Shown here: positions 9,934 to 22,470 of the stretch, piece after piece | Position numbering within the stretch: position 1 is the stretch's first letter | Layout of the letters: every line of letters starts with the position of its first letter | Source of the DNA: Acerihabitans arboris | GTDB lineage: Bacteria; Pseudomonadota; Gammaproteobacteria; Enterobacterales; Enterobacteriaceae | Reading direction: 5' to 3' | NCBI RefSeq assembly: GCF_010131535.1 | Contig: NZ_WUBS01000001.1 | Coordinates: forward strand, 340,762 to 404,761 | Length of the DNA: 64,000 nt | The notes under the pieces: generated by a model | Told to the model about the DNA's origin: nothing | What the model saw: the letters and a program-made list of their open reading frames with translations, nothing else | Database searches by the model: none | Position numbers and translations under genes: made by a program

Positions 9934-10962
9934 ATGGCAGATATTGTAACCCGAAACACCCCAATTAGAGAAGATTGGTTGCGTCAACTTGCCGATGCCA
10001 TTACCGATCCCATCGAACTTTTGCAACAATTGCAACTCAATGAGCATCCGGCCCTGCGCGATGGCGCGGCGGCGCGGCGGCTATTCCCGTTACGGGTGCC
10101 GAAGGCGTTCGTGGCGCGCATGGCGCCGGGCGACCCCGACGACCCGTTGTTACGGCAGGTTCTCACCCAAAGCGAGGAGTTCCTGCAGGTTCCCGGTTTC
10201 AGCACCGATCCGCTGGAAGAACAGCAAAACGCGGTGCCGGGCCTGCTGCATAAATACCGTAACCGCGCCTTGCTGCTGGTCAAGGGCGGCTGCGCGGTCA
10301 ACTGCCGTTACTGCTTCAGGCGTCATTTCCCTTACCAGGATAACCAGGGCAACCGCGCCAACTGGTCAATCGCGCTGGAGTATATCCGGCAACATACTGA
10401 ACTGAACGAAATCATTTTTTCCGGCGGCGATCCCCTGATGGCCAGGGACCATGAGCTTGATGATCTCATCGGCCAGCTGGAAGCCATTCCCCATCTGCGC
10501 ACCCTGCGCATCCATACCCGTTTGCCGGTGGTTATTCCGGCGCGCATTACCCCTACGTTGTGCCAGCGCCTGGCCGGCTGTCGTCTTAACGTGGTGATGG
10601 TCACCCACATTAACCACGCCAATGAGATTGACCGACCGCTGCGTGAGAGTATGACACAACTGCGCCTGGCGCAGGTGACGCTACTGAACCAGAGCGTGCT
10701 GCTGCGGGGGGTTAACGATAATGCCGATACGCTGGCGACCCTGAGCGAAACGCTGTTCGCCGCCGGCATATTGCCTTATTACCTGCATGTTCTAGACCGG
10801 GTACAGGGCGCGGCGCACTTCATGGTGGATGACCAGGAGGCCCGGGAAATCATGCGGCAATTATTAATGAAGGTCTCGGGCTACCTGGTGCCGCGGCTGG
10901 CGCGGGAGATCGGCGGGGAAAAAAGCAAAACCCTGCTTGATTTGGCGCTACGCCAGCGCTAA
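9934..10962 (+). CDS. epmB: L-lysine 2,3-aminomutase EpmB
   Basis: A 342-residue radical-SAM enzyme (YjeK) that converts L-alpha-lysine to (R)-beta-lysine for EF-P modification. The iron-sulfur cluster motif CAVNCRYC has cysteines at residues 120, 124 and 127. FSGGDPLM and the PLP-binding KvsGYLVPRLAREIGG region near the C-terminus are typical of lysine 2,3-aminomutases. Divergent from efp, the E. coli order. Confidence 0.97.
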   Translation: MADIVTRNTPIREDWLRQLADAITDPIELLQQLQLNEHPALRDGAAARRLFPLRVPKAFVARMAPGDPDDPLLRQVLTQSEEFLQVPGFSTDPLEEQQNAVPGLLHKYRNRALLLVKGGCAVNCRYCFRRHFPYQDNQGNRANWSIALEYIRQHTELNEIIFSGGDPLMARDHELDDLIGQLEAIPHLRTLRIHTRLPVVIPARITPTLCQRLAGCRLNVVMVTHINHANEIDRPLRESMTQLRLAQVTLLNQSVLLRGVNDNADTLATLSETLFAAGILPYYLHVLDRVQGAAHFMVDDQEAREIMRQLLMKVSGYLVPRLAREIGGEKSKTLLDLALRQR

Positions 10963-11005
10963 GCCGCGCCCGATCGCCCCGCGCGCGGGACGATCGGGCT
11001 GTCGG

Positions 11006-11362
11006 TTACGGGCATTTATAGACCTGGCCCTGGATTTTACTGTCCAGCGGGGCAAAGCTGGAAAGATAGGTTTCCTTGAAACCGGCCGGGCTGGCGGCGC
11101 CATAAATCACGTTGCCGCCCATTGCCGCCGCTTTGTTGCGCAGATCGTTAGCCGCGCCGCGCATGGAACTGCCTTCGCCGCCCTGGCCTGATAACCAGTT
11201 GCTTTGCGTGCCGGTGACCGTACCCAGCATTTGACAGCTGCCGGCCGGCCGGTCCTCGGTAAATTTCACCGATTGACCCGCGGCAGACAATTCATTAGTG
11301 GTAGTGCATCCCGCTAATAACAATGTGCCTGCACAAACACAGAGTAGAAATTTGATTCGCAT
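11006..11362 (-). CDS. yjeI: DUF4156 lipoprotein YjeI
   Basis: A 118-residue lipoprotein. The signal peptide ends in lipobox LLAGC, followed by TTTNELSAAGQSVKF. The body has the DUF4156 pattern CQMLGTVTGTQ and RNKAAAMGGNVIYG. Its place between epmB and groEL matches E. coli yjeI. The function is unknown. Confidence 0.92.
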   Translation of the reverse strand: MRIKFLLCVCAGTLLLAGCTTTNELSAAGQSVKFTEDRPAGSCQMLGTVTGTQSNWLSGQGGEGSSMRGAANDLRNKAAAMGGNVIYGAASPAGFKETYLSSFAPLDSKIQGQVYKCP

Positions 11363-11521
11363 CGTTTTCCTCGAATATTGATATGTCCGGCAAAATTTTT
11401 GCTGTGCGCCCTATTTTCCCTTGGGCAACCTTCAGCGCATAAACCGCTGTTTACCCTGCCCATACCGCTACCTGTTTATACCTTAAAAACGGTCCGGTTG
11501 ATAATTTTTTGCCAAAAAAAC

Positions 11522-11550
11522 AAAAACCCCCGGAAACCGGGGGTTTTTTT
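11522..11550 (-). terminator. groEL terminator
   Basis: A strong GC hairpin (CCCCCGG/CCGGGGG around AAA) is flanked by A on one side and seven T on the other. It can work in both directions and lies 25 bases past the groEL stop. Confidence 0.85.
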
Positions 11551-11574
11551 AACGCTATCAGCGAAGCAGGGGCA

Positions 11575-13245
<1,671 letters not shown>

Positions 13246-13269
13246 TCAGTTCAGATGATTACGCGAGGA

Positions 13270-13575
<306 letters not shown>

Positions 13576-13643
13576 TTAAGAAAGTCCGTATCTGTTTCAG
13601 GATGAATGCCGGGCATGCCTTCATGCCCTGCCTCGTGGTGATT

Positions 13644-13674
13644 AAGATGGGGGCGTTCAGTTACGCTTCAAGGG
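13644..13674 (-). promoter_or_regulatory. Sigma-32 (heat-shock) promoter of groESL
   Basis: On the minus strand CCCTTGAAG (13674-13666) is followed 13 bases later by CCCCATCTT (13652-13644). This is the heat-shock consensus (CTTGAA, then CCCCAT) and closely resembles the E. coli groE promoter, preceded here too by TTTCCC. Confidence 0.9.
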
Positions 13675-13781
13675 GGAAAAAAAGAATTTTTTTAACTGAA
13701 TGGTTATTTTTTATACACTTAAAATAAAAAACGTTTAATATCATCAGTTTAAAAAGCAGTCATTTCCATGGGCATTAACAT

Positions 13782-14258
13782 CTATTTATCATCTTCGCGC
13801 CGGTGCCCAATGCCCTCGCGGGGAATATCCTTGCGCTTGAACTCGCCTTCGAACGTGTCGCCGCCCGCATCATGGGGAGCGGATCCACCGGGGGCGCCGC
13901 GCTGGAACCTCAGGTAGGGCAACAGCTTCAGGGTCAGCGAATTCTGCACCGGCGGCAGCAGCAGCAGCAGGCCGAGGAAATCGGTAAAAAAGCCCGGCAA
14001 CAGCAGCAGGAACCCCGCCAGCAGGACGGAGACGCTTTTAATCATTTCAAGCGCGGGGCTTTCGCCGTTAGCCATCTTGATCTGCATTTGCCCCAGGATT
14101 TTCAGCCCCTGGGCGCGCACCAGCGATACGCCGATAAACGAGGTCAGCACTATCAGCAGCAGGGTAAAAAGCACGCCAATCACATGGGCTACCTGAATAA
14201 AAATCGAGATTTCTATGTAGGCAACGACAAAAATCAATAGTAACGGTATCCAACGCAC
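13782..14258 (-). CDS. fxsA: Membrane protein FxsA
   Basis: A 158-residue inner-membrane protein. It has N-terminal hydrophobic segments (YIEISIFIQVAHVIGV), the characteristic LLLLPGFFTDFLGLLLLLPPVQ stretch (split by charged ends), and a hydrophilic tail. Same length as E. coli FxsA, whose overproduction suppresses F exclusion of phage T7. Its place between groES and aspA is conserved. Confidence 0.95.
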   Translation of the reverse strand: MRWIPLLLIFVVAYIEISIFIQVAHVIGVLFTLLLIVLTSFIGVSLVRAQGLKILGQMQIKMANGESPALEMIKSVSVLLAGFLLLLPGFFTDFLGLLLLLPPVQNSLTLKLLPYLRFQRGAPGGSAPHDAGGDTFEGEFKRKDIPREGIGHRREDDK

Positions 14259-14681
14259 CGAATTCTCCTTGGTTTAACGTGCCCGGCGGCGGCTCACTTT
14301 GGTCGGTGGCGACCGCCGGGCTTGATGAAATGAGCTTTCCTGAGGGTTATGGTATCCTGAAGCGGGGATTGAGGCGCGGGTTATTTACCGCACTTTACAT
14401 CACTAACGACCTGGGGAATGCCGGCATGCATGGCGATACGCATCCCTTAACCCCGATGACCCGGACGATAAAATATCGCGCGTCCCCCGATCCCCGCCTT
14501 ATCGTCCCGCCGGGGCGGGGAAATCTGTTGCGTAACCGTGATCAACTTAATAGTGCCAATGCTTAATCAGCATATAATGATGAGCATAGATACGTTGTCA
14601 GTGCAACGCGCTGGAAAATAATATTTTTATACTATTATCCCGCGCCAATCGTTAAAAATATCGCTTATTAAGGAAGTATCC
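14259..14681. other. Intergenic region, fxsA-aspA
   Basis: This stretch separates two divergent genes. Apart from the promoter-like TATAAT near 14,573 I see no gene, and no convincing CRP site. Confidence 0.5.
14550..14578 (+). promoter_or_regulatory. Possible aspA promoter
   Basis: A perfect TATAAT at 14573-14578 lies about 100 bases before aspA. The matching -35 region is poor, so an activator (CRP or FNR in E. coli) would be expected. I cannot point to a clear activator site. Confidence 0.35.
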
Positions 14682-16115
14682 ATGGCGAATACCATTCGTA
14701 TAGAAGAAGACCTGTTGGGAACACGTGAAGTTCCTTATGAAGCTTATTATGGCGTCCACACCTTACGCGCCATCGAAAACTTCTATATCAGCAACACTAA
14801 AATCAGCGACATTCCGGAATTCGTGCGCGGCATGGTGATGGTGAAAAAAGCGGCCGCGCTGGCCAACAGGGAACTGCATACCCTGCCGCGCGCCATTGCC
14901 GATACGATTGTCGCCGCCTGTGATGAAGTGCTCGACAAAGGCAGATGCCTGGACCAGTTCCCCATCGACGTGTTCCAGGGCGGGGCCGGCACGTCGGTAA
15001 ACATGAATACCAACGAAGTGCTGGCGAATATCGGCCTGGAGCTGATGGGGCACCAAAAAGGGGAATACCAGTACCTTAATCCTAACGATCATCTGAATAA
15101 ATGCCAGTCAACCAACGATGTCTATCCTACCGGATTCCGCATCGCGGTGTATATTTCAATCCTGAAACTGGTCGAAGCGGTCGGGCAACTGGGCGAAGGT
15201 TTCGAGCGCAAGGCGCAGGAGTTCGCCACCATATTAAAAATGGGCCGTACCCAGCTGCAGGACGCGGTGCCCATGACCCTGGGCCAGGAATTCCATGCGT
15301 TCACCGTGCTGTTGAAAGAAGAGAATAAAAATTTATTGCGCACCGCCGAACTGCTGCTGGAAGTGAACCTGGGCGCCACCGCCATCGGCACCCGCCTCAA
15401 TACCCCCGACGGCTACCAGGCGCTGGCGGTGCAGAAGCTGGCCGAGATCAGTAACCTGCCCTTGCTGCCGGCGGAAGATCTTATCGAGGCGACCTCCGAC
15501 TGCGGCGCTTATGTCATGGTGCACAGCGCGTTAAAACGCCTGGCGGTAAAACTGTCCAAAATCTGTAACGACCTTAGGCTGCTGTCCTCCGGGCCGCGCA
15601 CCGGCCTCAATGAGATCAACCTGCCCCAGCTGCAGGCCGGCTCGTCGATCATGCCCGCCAAGGTGAATCCGGTGGTGCCGGAAGTGGTCAACCAGGTCTG
15701 CTTCAAGGTTATCGGCAACGACACCTGCATCACCATGGCGGCCGAGGCCGGCCAGCTGCAGCTAAACGTGATGGAGCCGGTTATCGGGCAGGCGATGTTT
15801 GAATCGGTGCATATCCTGACCAACGCCTGCTTTAACCTGCTGGACAAATGCATTAACGGCATTACCGCCAATCGCGCGGTGTGCGAGGCTTATGTGTTCA
15901 ACTCCATCGGCATCATCACCTATCTCAACCCGTTTATCGGTCACCATAACGGCGATATTGTCGGCAAAATCTGCGCCGAAACCGGTAAAAGCGTACGTGA
16001 AGTGGTGCTGGAACGCGGACTGCTGACCCCCGCCGAGCTGGATGATATATTCTCGCTGGAAAACCTGATGCATCCCACTTACAAAGCCGTGCGCTATACC
16101 GATAAAAACGAGTAA
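14682..16115 (+). CDS. aspA: Aspartate ammonia-lyase
   Basis: A 477-residue fumarase/aspartase superfamily enzyme that converts L-aspartate to fumarate and ammonia. The superfamily signature [11 protein letters not shown] carries the catalytic Ser loop. [17 protein letters not shown] and [11 protein letters not shown] match E. coli AspA, which has 478 residues. RBS AAGGAAG lies just ahead of the ATG. Confidence 0.98.
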   Translation: MANTIRIEEDLLGTREVPYEAYYGVHTLRAIENFYISNTKISDIPEFVRGMVMVKKAAALANRELHTLPRAIADTIVAACDEVLDKGRCLDQFPIDVFQGGAGTSVNMNTNEVLANIGLELMGHQKGEYQYLNPNDHLNKCQSTNDVYPTGFRIAVYISILKLVEAVGQLGEGFERKAQEFATILKMGRTQLQDAVPMTLGQEFHAFTVLLKEENKNLLRTAELLLEVNLGATAIGTRLNTPDGYQALAVQKLAEISNLPLLPAEDLIEATSDCGAYVMVHSALKRLAVKLSKICNDLRLLSSGPRTGLNEINLPQLQAGSSIMPAKVNPVVPEVVNQVCFKVIGNDTCITMAAEAGQLQLNVMEPVIGQAMFESVHILTNACFNLLDKCINGITANRAVCEAYVFNSIGIITYLNPFIGHHNGDIVGKICAETGKSVREVVLERGLLTPAELDDIFSLENLMHPTYKAVRYTDKNE

Positions 16116-16212
16116 CAGCGCATAACGTTGCCCGCAACAACGTATTTTCATTGCTGTTGCCAACGCGCCGGCCGGGTTATACTGCCGGTCGGCGCTACAC
16201 CGCGAGGTTGTT

Positions 16213-16641
16213 ATGGCAGCAAAATTCCCGGCAGGAAAACCTATACCGGCGGCAGACCCTGTCGATGAAGGTGCATCTGAATCCCGTTCCCCCGAAGACG
16301 GTTCGTTTGAAAAAAATTCCGCTGAAAACGGCACTATCATTATCCTGTGCACCGCCCCGGATAGAGCCACCGCGCAGGCGCTGGCGGGCAAACTGCTCGG
16401 CGAAAAGCTGGCCGGCTGCGTCACGCTGCTGCCGGGCGCGACCTCGCTCTATTTCTGGGAAGGGAAACTGGAACAGGAAGACGAAGTGCAGATGCTGATC
16501 AAAAGCCATGTCCGCCATCAGCATGAGCTGATTACCTGCATCAAGAAACATCATCCTTATCAAACCCCGGAGTTACTGGTATTACCCGTCCAGGGTGGCG
16601 ATCCAGATTATCTATCATGGCTCAACGCGTCCTTACACTGA
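16213..16641 (+). CDS. cutA: Divalent-cation tolerance protein CutA, N-terminally extended
   Basis: The core (about residues 40-142) is the trimeric CutA fold: [53 protein letters not shown] and [10 protein letters not shown]. coli CutA has 112 residues; this protein has about 30 extra acidic, Ser/Pro-rich residues in front. A GAGG site precedes the ATG at 16213, so the extension may be real. There is no good internal ATG, so a shorter form would need an alternative start. The end overlaps the start of dsbD by 25 bases, the usual coupling. Confidence 0.93.
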   Translation: MAAKFPAGKPIPAADPVDEGASESRSPEDGSFEKNSAENGTIIILCTAPDRATAQALAGKLLGEKLAGCVTLLPGATSLYFWEGKLEQEDEVQMLIKSHVRHQHELITCIKKHHPYQTPELLVLPVQGGDPDYLSWLNASLH

Positions 16642-18386
16642 TTCTGCTGGCGTGGCTGGGCATCGGCCTGCCGCCGGCGCCCGTTTTCGCCTCGCTGTTC
16701 GGCAACACGTCGGCCACGGCGTTCGTGCCGGTCGATCGGGCATTCAGTTTCGATTTCCTGCAGCGGGGGACAACGCTTCATCTTAGCTGGCAGATACGCC
16801 CCGGCTATTATCTTTACCGGCAGCAAATCAGGCTGGAGCCGGCCGACGCCCGGCTGGGCGCCCCGGCCATGCCCGCGGGCCAGAACCACCACGATGAATT
16901 TTTCGGCGACGTGCAGGTTTACCGGTCAAGCCTGGCGCTCAAGGTGCCGCTGCTGGAAGCGGCGCCGGGCGCAACGGTGCGGGTCACTTACCAGGGCTGC
17001 GCGGAAGCCGGCTTTTGCTACCCGCCCGAGACCCGGCTGGTGCCGCTGTCGGCGGTAAGCGCCGCTGTCGGCGGCGGCGCCTCCGACCCGGTGATGGCGG
17101 TCTCCGGCGCCGGCGGCGCCCCGGCGGTGATAACTCCCGCGAGGGCGCAGGGTACCGACACCCTGCCCTTCTCCCCGTTATGGGCGTTGCTTATCGGCAT
17201 CGGCATCGCCTTTACCCCCTGCGTGCTGCCCATGTATCCGCTGATTTCCGGCATTATCCTCGGCGCCGGCGCGGCGCGCCTGAGTTCGCCGCGTGTATTT
17301 ACGCTTGCCATGGTTTATGTGCAGGGCATGGCAATTACCTATACCGCGCTCGGCATGGCGGTAGCCGCCGCCGGGCTGCAATTCCAGGCCGCCTTGCAGC
17401 AACCGGCGGTGCTTATCGGCCTGTCGGCGCTGTTTGTTGCGCTGGCGCTGTCCATGTTCGGGTTGTTTACCCTGCAACTGCCGGTAGGCCTGCAAACCCG
17501 CCTGACGCTGTGGAGTAACCGGCAACGGGGCGGCGCCCTGCCCGGCGTCTTCATCATGGGCGCGTTGGCGGGGCTGTTTTGCTCGCCTTGCACCACCGCG
17601 CCGCTCGGCGCTATTTTGCTGTATATAGCGCAAAGCGGTAACCTGGCCGTTGGCGGCGTGACGCTGTATCTGTATGCCCTCGGCATGGGAATCCCGCTGA
17701 TCCTGGTGACGGTGTCCGGCCATCGGCTGCTGCCGCGCGGCGGCCCCTGGATGCAGCGGGTTAAAGAAGGCATGGGTTTTGTTATCCTGGCGCTGCCGGT
17801 GTTCCTGCTCGAGCGCGTCTTTGGCGATACCTGGGGCCTGCGGCTGTGGAGCCTGCTGGCGGCGGCGTTTTCCGGCTGGGCGCTGCTGTGCAGCCGGGAA
17901 GGCCGTTTTCGCGGCATCCACGCCCTGCAAATCGTCCTGCTAATCCTGATGGCGGTGGCGGTAAGGCCGCTGCAGGACTGGGTATTCCCACCTGCCGCCG
18001 GCGTTAGCGTCGCTGTGGAGGGCAACGCGCCGGTATTCAGGCGTGTCGCCAGCAGCGCGCAGATAAACCAGGCGCTGAATGAATCGCCCGACCGGCCGGC
18101 GATGTTGGATCTGTATGCCGACTGGTGCGTCGCCTGTAAAGAATTCGAGAAATACACCTTCCCCGCCGAAGGAGTGAAACACCAGTTGGCTAATCTGACG
18201 TTATTACAGGCGGATGTGACGGCCAATTCACCGGAGCAGCAGGCCCTGCTCAAGGAGCTGCGGGTCCTGGGCCTGCCCACCATCCTGTTTTTCGACCGCC
18301 GGGGACGGGAAATTCCTGGTTCACGGATAACCGGCTTTATGGATGCCGACGATTTTCAGCGCCATTTGCAGAACATCGCCCGATAA
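16617..18386 (+). CDS. dsbD: Thiol:disulfide interchange protein DsbD
   Basis: A 589-residue inner-membrane reductase that passes electrons from cytoplasmic thioredoxin to periplasmic DsbC and DsbG and to cytochrome c maturation. All three cysteine pairs are present: Cys128 and Cys134 in the N-terminal immunoglobulin-like domain, the membrane pair in [10 protein letters not shown] and [10 protein letters not shown], and CVAC in the C-terminal thioredoxin domain. A signal peptide precedes the first domain. The Ala/Gly-rich linker at about 140-185 makes it slightly longer than the 565-residue E. coli protein. Confidence 0.97.
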   Translation: MAQRVLTLILLAWLGIGLPPAPVFASLFGNTSATAFVPVDRAFSFDFLQRGTTLHLSWQIRPGYYLYRQQIRLEPADARLGAPAMPAGQNHHDEFFGDVQVYRSSLALKVPLLEAAPGATVRVTYQGCAEAGFCYPPETRLVPLSAVSAAVGGGASDPVMAVSGAGGAPAVITPARAQGTDTLPFSPLWALLIGIGIAFTPCVLPMYPLISGIILGAGAARLSSPRVFTLAMVYVQGMAITYTALGMAVAAAGLQFQAALQQPAVLIGLSALFVALALSMFGLFTLQLPVGLQTRLTLWSNRQRGGALPGVFIMGALAGLFCSPCTTAPLGAILLYIAQSGNLAVGGVTLYLYALGMGIPLILVTVSGHRLLPRGGPWMQRVKEGMGFVILALPVFLLERVFGDTWGLRLWSLLAAAFSGWALLCSREGRFRGIHALQIVLLILMAVAVRPLQDWVFPPAAGVSVAVEGNAPVFRRVASSAQINQALNESPDRPAMLDLYADWCVACKEFEKYTFPAEGVKHQLANLTLLQADVTANSPEQQALLKELRVLGLPTILFFDRRGREIPGSRITGFMDADDFQRHLQNIAR

Positions 18387-18429
18387 ACGACACTAGGGAC
18401 TGGCAACCGCGAGCTTTTAGGAGGCATAA

Positions 18430-19005
18430 GTGCAACGCGAACAGGTTCTTGATTATGCGTTGAACCTTTTGGAACAAAAAGGTTTTACCCTCGTTTCACT
18501 GGAGATGCTTGCCGACGGCCTGGCGATACCCCGAACCCAGCTTGAGCAATACTGGCCGGATCGCGAGGCGCTGCTGTTTGACTGCCTGCGTTATCACGGC
18601 GAGCAGGTGGACGGCTGGCGCAGCAAGCTATTGCTGGACGATACGCTCGATCCGCAGCAAAAGCTGTTGGCGCGCTACCAGGTACTGGACGAGCAGGTGC
18701 GCCAGCAGCGCTATCCCGGCTGCCTGTTTGTCGCCGCCTGCAGCTTTTATCCGGCCACCGACCACCCGATACATCAGCTGGCCGAACGGCAAAAACAGGC
18801 GTCCTACACCTATACCCGCGCACTGCTGGACCAGTTGGAAACCGATGACCCCACCATGGTGGCGCAGCAAATGGAACTGATCCTGGAGGGTTGCCTGAGC
18901 AAGCTGCTGGTGAAGCACCAGTTACAGGATGTCGCCGTGGCCCGCCGCCTGGCGGAGGATATTTTGCGCTTATCCTTATGCCGGAAAAATGGCGCGCTGA
19001 CCTGA
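18430..19005 (+). CDS. yjdC: TetR-family regulator YjdC
   Basis: A 191-residue TetR/AcrR-type regulator with an N-terminal helix-turn-helix (VSLEMLADGLAIPRTQLEQYW) and a ligand domain. Length, sequence and position directly after dsbD match E. coli YjdC. GTG start with AGGAGG nine bases upstream. The ligand and targets are unknown. Confidence 0.92.
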   Translation: MQREQVLDYALNLLEQKGFTLVSLEMLADGLAIPRTQLEQYWPDREALLFDCLRYHGEQVDGWRSKLLLDDTLDPQQKLLARYQVLDEQVRQQRYPGCLFVAACSFYPATDHPIHQLAERQKQASYTYTRALLDQLETDDPTMVAQQMELILEGCLSKLLVKHQLQDVAVARRLAEDILRLSLCRKNGALT

Positions 19006-19073
19006 ATATTTGCGCAACTTGACCGAAAAGTCAGCGATTGAGAGGGATTACGCATAAATCCTTGATAAATCCA

Positions 19074-19102
19074 TTGACGAACCGCGGTCAATACGGTGTA
19101 AT
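19074..19102 (+). promoter_or_regulatory. tRNA-Phe promoter
   Basis: TTGACG (19074-19079), a 17-base spacer and TGTAAT (19097-19102) are followed by the GC-only discriminator GCGGCGCG. This is a textbook stable-RNA promoter ten bases ahead of the tRNA. Confidence 0.8.
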
Positions 19103-19112
19103 GCGGCGCGTT

Positions 19113-19188
19113 GCCCGGATAGCTCAGTCGGTAGAGCAGGGGATTGAAAATCCCCGTGTCCTTGGTTCGATTCCGAGTCCGGGCACCA
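19113..19188 (+). tRNA. tRNA-Phe (anticodon GAA)
   Basis: A 76-base tRNA, identical as far as I can tell to E. coli pheU/pheV. Acceptor GCCCGGA pairs with TCCGGGC, the anticodon loop reads TTGAAAA, and CCA is encoded. Its 3' end is a well-known attachment site for P4-type integrases, and an integrase remnant begins about 160 bases later. Confidence 0.98.
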
Positions 19189-19347
19189 CCATTTCTTTTT
19201 TATGCTTTCTTATGAATCCCTATATATCTTAAATTCAACAGGTTAGCGTAAAACCCTTTCCGATACGTTTTGATTTATCCCTAGGTATCCGGAAAATGTG
19301 GGGTCAAATTGCGGGTCATTCAGTTCGATGAATGGAGTGACCCTCAC

Positions 19348-20028
19348 ATGGCTCTGACTGACAGCAAAATCCGCGCTGCAAAAACCTTCGTAAAATCCTA
19401 CAAACTCACCGATGCTCAGGGTCTGTATCTACTGGTATCAACCAGCGGTTCGCGCCTGTGGTATTTCCGCTACCGCTTCGGCGGCAAGGAATCACGCCTG
19501 GCTATAGGCGCCTATCCGCAGGTGACGCTGGCGGAGGCCCGTGAAAAACGCGACGCTGCCCGCAAGCTGCTGGCCTCCGGCATCTGTCCTTCCCTGCCCC
19601 GCGAATCAGAAAAAACCGCTGTAGACGAATCCCGCACCTTTAAACACATCGCAACCTCATGGCACACCAGCAGCCTCAGACTCTGGTCGGAAAGCCACGC
19701 GTATAAAGTCCTTACCTGCCTGAAACGCTATGCGTTTCCTGACATTGGCGAAATGGATATCGCGGAAGTCGAAACACGGCATCTGGCGCAGCTCATCAAA
19801 GCCATTGATGACAAGGGCGTGCATGACGTGGCCGGGAGGATGCGGCAGTATCTGACCAAAATCATGCGCCACGCCGTGCAACAGGGCCTAATCAAATACC
19901 ACCCCGCGTTCGATCTGGGGGGCGTCGTGACGCCGATAGTGGCCCAACATCTTCCCGCGTTGCCGCTGAAACGTCTACCCGAATTGCTGAGGAACTTATA
20001 TAACTACAAAGGCCAGACGTTGCGGTAA
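19348..20028 (+). pseudogene. P4-type tyrosine integrase, truncated
   Basis: About 226 residues remain of an integrase that normally has about 400. The N-terminal arm-binding domain (MALTDSKIRAAK, YRFGGKESRLAIGAYPQVTL) and the core-binding domain are present. The frame stops just after LYNYKGQTLR, before the catalytic domain with its Arg-His-Arg-Tyr residues. The frame can be read from 19309, but the ATG at 19348 gives the normal family start. Its place beside tRNA-Phe marks the left end of an old integrated island. I saw no second copy of the tRNA 3' end in the window. Confidence 0.9.
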
Positions 20029-20295
20029 TCCCCCGCAAAACTGGGGTTGTGGATTACCCAACCACCAGGTGAAAATTACTAGCAGGCAGTATAAAAAATT
20101 AACAAAAGCATCGTCGATATTGTGATACGACTCTCAAATCTACGTCACCCAATATCTAGCATTGTCGACTCATTTTACATGGAATTTTGTTCGGTTATAG
20201 ACAGTTTATTGGCACATTCGACCATCGATATCCGTACACGCTGGAAATATCTTCTGGACTGCGCCGGAAGCGTCAAGGTTGCACCGTATTGACGC

Positions 20296-20574
20296 TTATT
20301 CGGCAGGGATGTTGAGGTTCCACGGCAGGAGATCTTTGATCTTATTGATGGGAAGGTCCGCGATGGTCGCCAGCACATGGCGCAGATACGCTTCATGCTC
20401 CACGCCGTTCAGTTTGCAACTGCCGATCGGCGTGTACATCAGCGCCGCCCGGTCGCCACCGCTGTCTTTGCCCATAAAGAGATGATTTTTTCGCCCAAGG
20501 CTCACCATCCGCAGCGCGTTTTCAGCGACATTGTTGTCGATCTCCGCCCAGCCATCGGTGCTGTAATAACACAT
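20296..20574 (-). pseudogene. IS66-family transposase (TnpC) C-terminal fragment
   Basis: About 90 residues with the typical IS66 TnpC end: EIDNNVAENALR, LGRKNHLFMGKDSGGDRAA, YTPIGSCKLNG, YLRHVLATIAD and LLPWN. The rest of the roughly 500-residue transposase and its accessory genes are missing, so this is a dead remnant. The neighbouring gene-free bases (20029-20295) show nothing recognisable. Confidence 0.88.
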
Positions 20575-20676
20575 GCGTATTCTGGTGAAGATGAACGGTT
20601 ATTCCGGAAGAAGGTGAACGTGTTATTTCCTGTCGCGGCCGGACTTTCCTTTATTACCTGCCCTGTTCATTTTATC

Positions 20677-21561
20677 TCAGCAAATGTCGGGCCGTCCTGC
20701 CATCCTTTCAGAGTAGTCCTGCATCGCAGTGCGGATATGTTCGCAGAGAAGCCGCACGCGCTTCGTCTGTCGTGTCTCACTGTGGGTCAGCAGCCAGACA
20801 TCGCCAATGCGCGCGACAGGTCCTCCGGGTACACGGGCAAGCACAGGATCGGCATCGCCGAGAAAACAGGGCAGAAGCGTGATCCCCATGGCCGCGCGTG
20901 CCGCCTCAAACTGAGAGCGCATTTCTGCGAAGCGGATCGGGGTGGTTGTCATCCTCATCCCCCCTTCAGGCTGCCATTCGGACGGAACGGCCTCGCCTGG
21001 TCCCAGCAGCCAGGGTACAGACCCTGAAGGGGCTGCTAAAAGAGTTAAATGGCCGTAGTATCCTGTATAAAACTCACAAAGTTTCATACCGTAAAGATTG
21101 CCTGGCGGCGTTGTATCACCGGTGGCCACGCGCAGGGCGACGTCCGCCTCCCGGTTGCCCAGATTGGCGATGGTTCCCGACCCGATAATCTCCAGCGCAA
21201 TATCAGGGTAAGAATTCATAAAATCCGCAAGCGTGGGCATAAGCAGGTCGGTTGCAAGAGATATGGGGAGCGTAAACCGCAAAGGCCCGGAAACACGCTG
21301 GTCTCTGCCGAAAACTCTAGCTTCTATCTGAGATGACGCTGTAGCCATCTGCCCTGCAAGCTCGACGATGTCTGTGCCCGCGTCCGTCAGCCGGTATCCG
21401 GATGCCTGCTTTTCAAACAGCTTGGTATTCAGCTTGTTTTCCAGTCGACCAACGCCGCGAATGATGGTGGCGTGGTTAACACCCAGTGCGTCAGCGGCCG
21501 CGCGTACCGTCCCGCCTTCCGCCACGGCAAGAAACATGCGAAGTTCATCCCAGTGGTCCAT
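20677..21561 (-). CDS. LysR-family transcriptional regulator
   Basis: 294 residues. The N-terminal winged helix-turn-helix (FLAVAEGGTVRAAADALGVN) is followed by a LysR substrate-binding domain. The 149-base gap to the divergent short-chain dehydrogenase at 21710 is the usual LysR arrangement, so it probably controls the two dehydrogenase genes. The effector is unknown. It sits between IS remnants and was probably acquired with those genes. Confidence 0.9.
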   Translation of the reverse strand: MDHWDELRMFLAVAEGGTVRAAADALGVNHATIIRGVGRLENKLNTKLFEKQASGYRLTDAGTDIVELAGQMATASSQIEARVFGRDQRVSGPLRFTLPISLATDLLMPTLADFMNSYPDIALEIIGSGTIANLGNREADVALRVATGDTTPPGNLYGMKLCEFYTGYYGHLTLLAAPSGSVPWLLGPGEAVPSEWQPEGGMRMTTTPIRFAEMRSQFEAARAAMGITLLPCFLGDADPVLARVPGGPVARIGDVWLLTHSETRQTKRVRLLCEHIRTAMQDYSERMAGRPDIC

Positions 21562-21709
21562 TGGTGCGTTTTCTCACAAGTGTTGTGCAATTTTCACCAG
21601 TTTAATTCTGGATCAGCCTGAAGCATACTGAAAATCAGAGAGCCATGGTGTTTTTTTTCACATGGCAGACAATCAGCCTCTTAATGAAATGAACGTAAGT
21701 GAGGAAACC

Positions 21710-22459
21710 ATGGGCAAACTGGAATCTAAAATTGTTGTGGTGACTGGCGGTTCCAGCGGGATCGGTTATGCGATCGCCAGGCGCTTCATCCAGGAAGGGG
21801 CGACGGTTTATATCGCTGGCCGCAGACTGGCTGAGCTTGAAGCGGCGGCAGCGAAGCTGGGTAAACATGCGAAAGCGATCCAGACCGACATCGCCTCCCC
21901 CGACAGTCTGGACCGGCTGTTTACCACGGTTCAGAAGCAGGAAGGCGGGCTTGACATCCTCGTTGCCAATGCCGGCGTCATTGCCTCGGCGGCAATCAGC
22001 GACGTGACGGAGCAGCATTTTGACCGGATGTTCGACATCAATGTCAGAGGAACGTTCTTTACCCTGCAGAGGGCGCTTCCGGCGATGCGCGAAGGTGGTT
22101 CGGTTATCCTTGTATCATCCTGTCTGGCGACAAAAGGACTGCCGGGCCACAGCGTCTACAATGCCACCAAGGCCGCTGTGCGCTCCTTGGTACGGACCGC
22201 GGCGGCGGAACTGAAAGCACGGAATATCCGGGTGAACACGCTGAGCCCCGGTCCTGTCGATACGCCTATTATTGACGCGCAGGTTGGTACGCCTCAGGAA
22301 GCAGAAGACTTTCGTAAACAGGCTGCAGCCCTGGTGCCTCTCGGGCGTTTAGGACAGCCGGATGAACTGGCCGCTGCCGCTCTTTTTCTCGCATCAGACG
22401 AAAGCAGTTTTTCCACCGGAACCGATCTTGTCGTCGATGGCGGCATGACACAGTTTTAA
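21710..22459 (+). CDS. Short-chain dehydrogenase/reductase (SDR) 1
   Basis: A 249-residue classical SDR. The Rossmann motif TGGSSGIGYAIA is near the N-terminus, followed by NAGV, the catalytic Ser in LVSSC and the YNATK Tyr-Lys pair. The C-terminal DLVVDGGMTQF is typical. I chose the ATG at 21710 because GAGG precedes it at 21701 and it gives the usual MGKLESKIVVVTGG start; the frame reaches back to 21662. An 11-base gap separates it from a second SDR, so the two are co-transcribed. The substrate is unknown. Confidence 0.92.
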   Translation: MGKLESKIVVVTGGSSGIGYAIARRFIQEGATVYIAGRRLAELEAAAAKLGKHAKAIQTDIASPDSLDRLFTTVQKQEGGLDILVANAGVIASAAISDVTEQHFDRMFDINVRGTFFTLQRALPAMREGGSVILVSSCLATKGLPGHSVYNATKAAVRSLVRTAAAELKARNIRVNTLSPGPVDTPIIDAQVGTPQEAEDFRKQAAALVPLGRLGQPDELAAAALFLASDESSFSTGTDLVVDGGMTQF

Positions 22460-22470
22460 GGAGAGTTATC

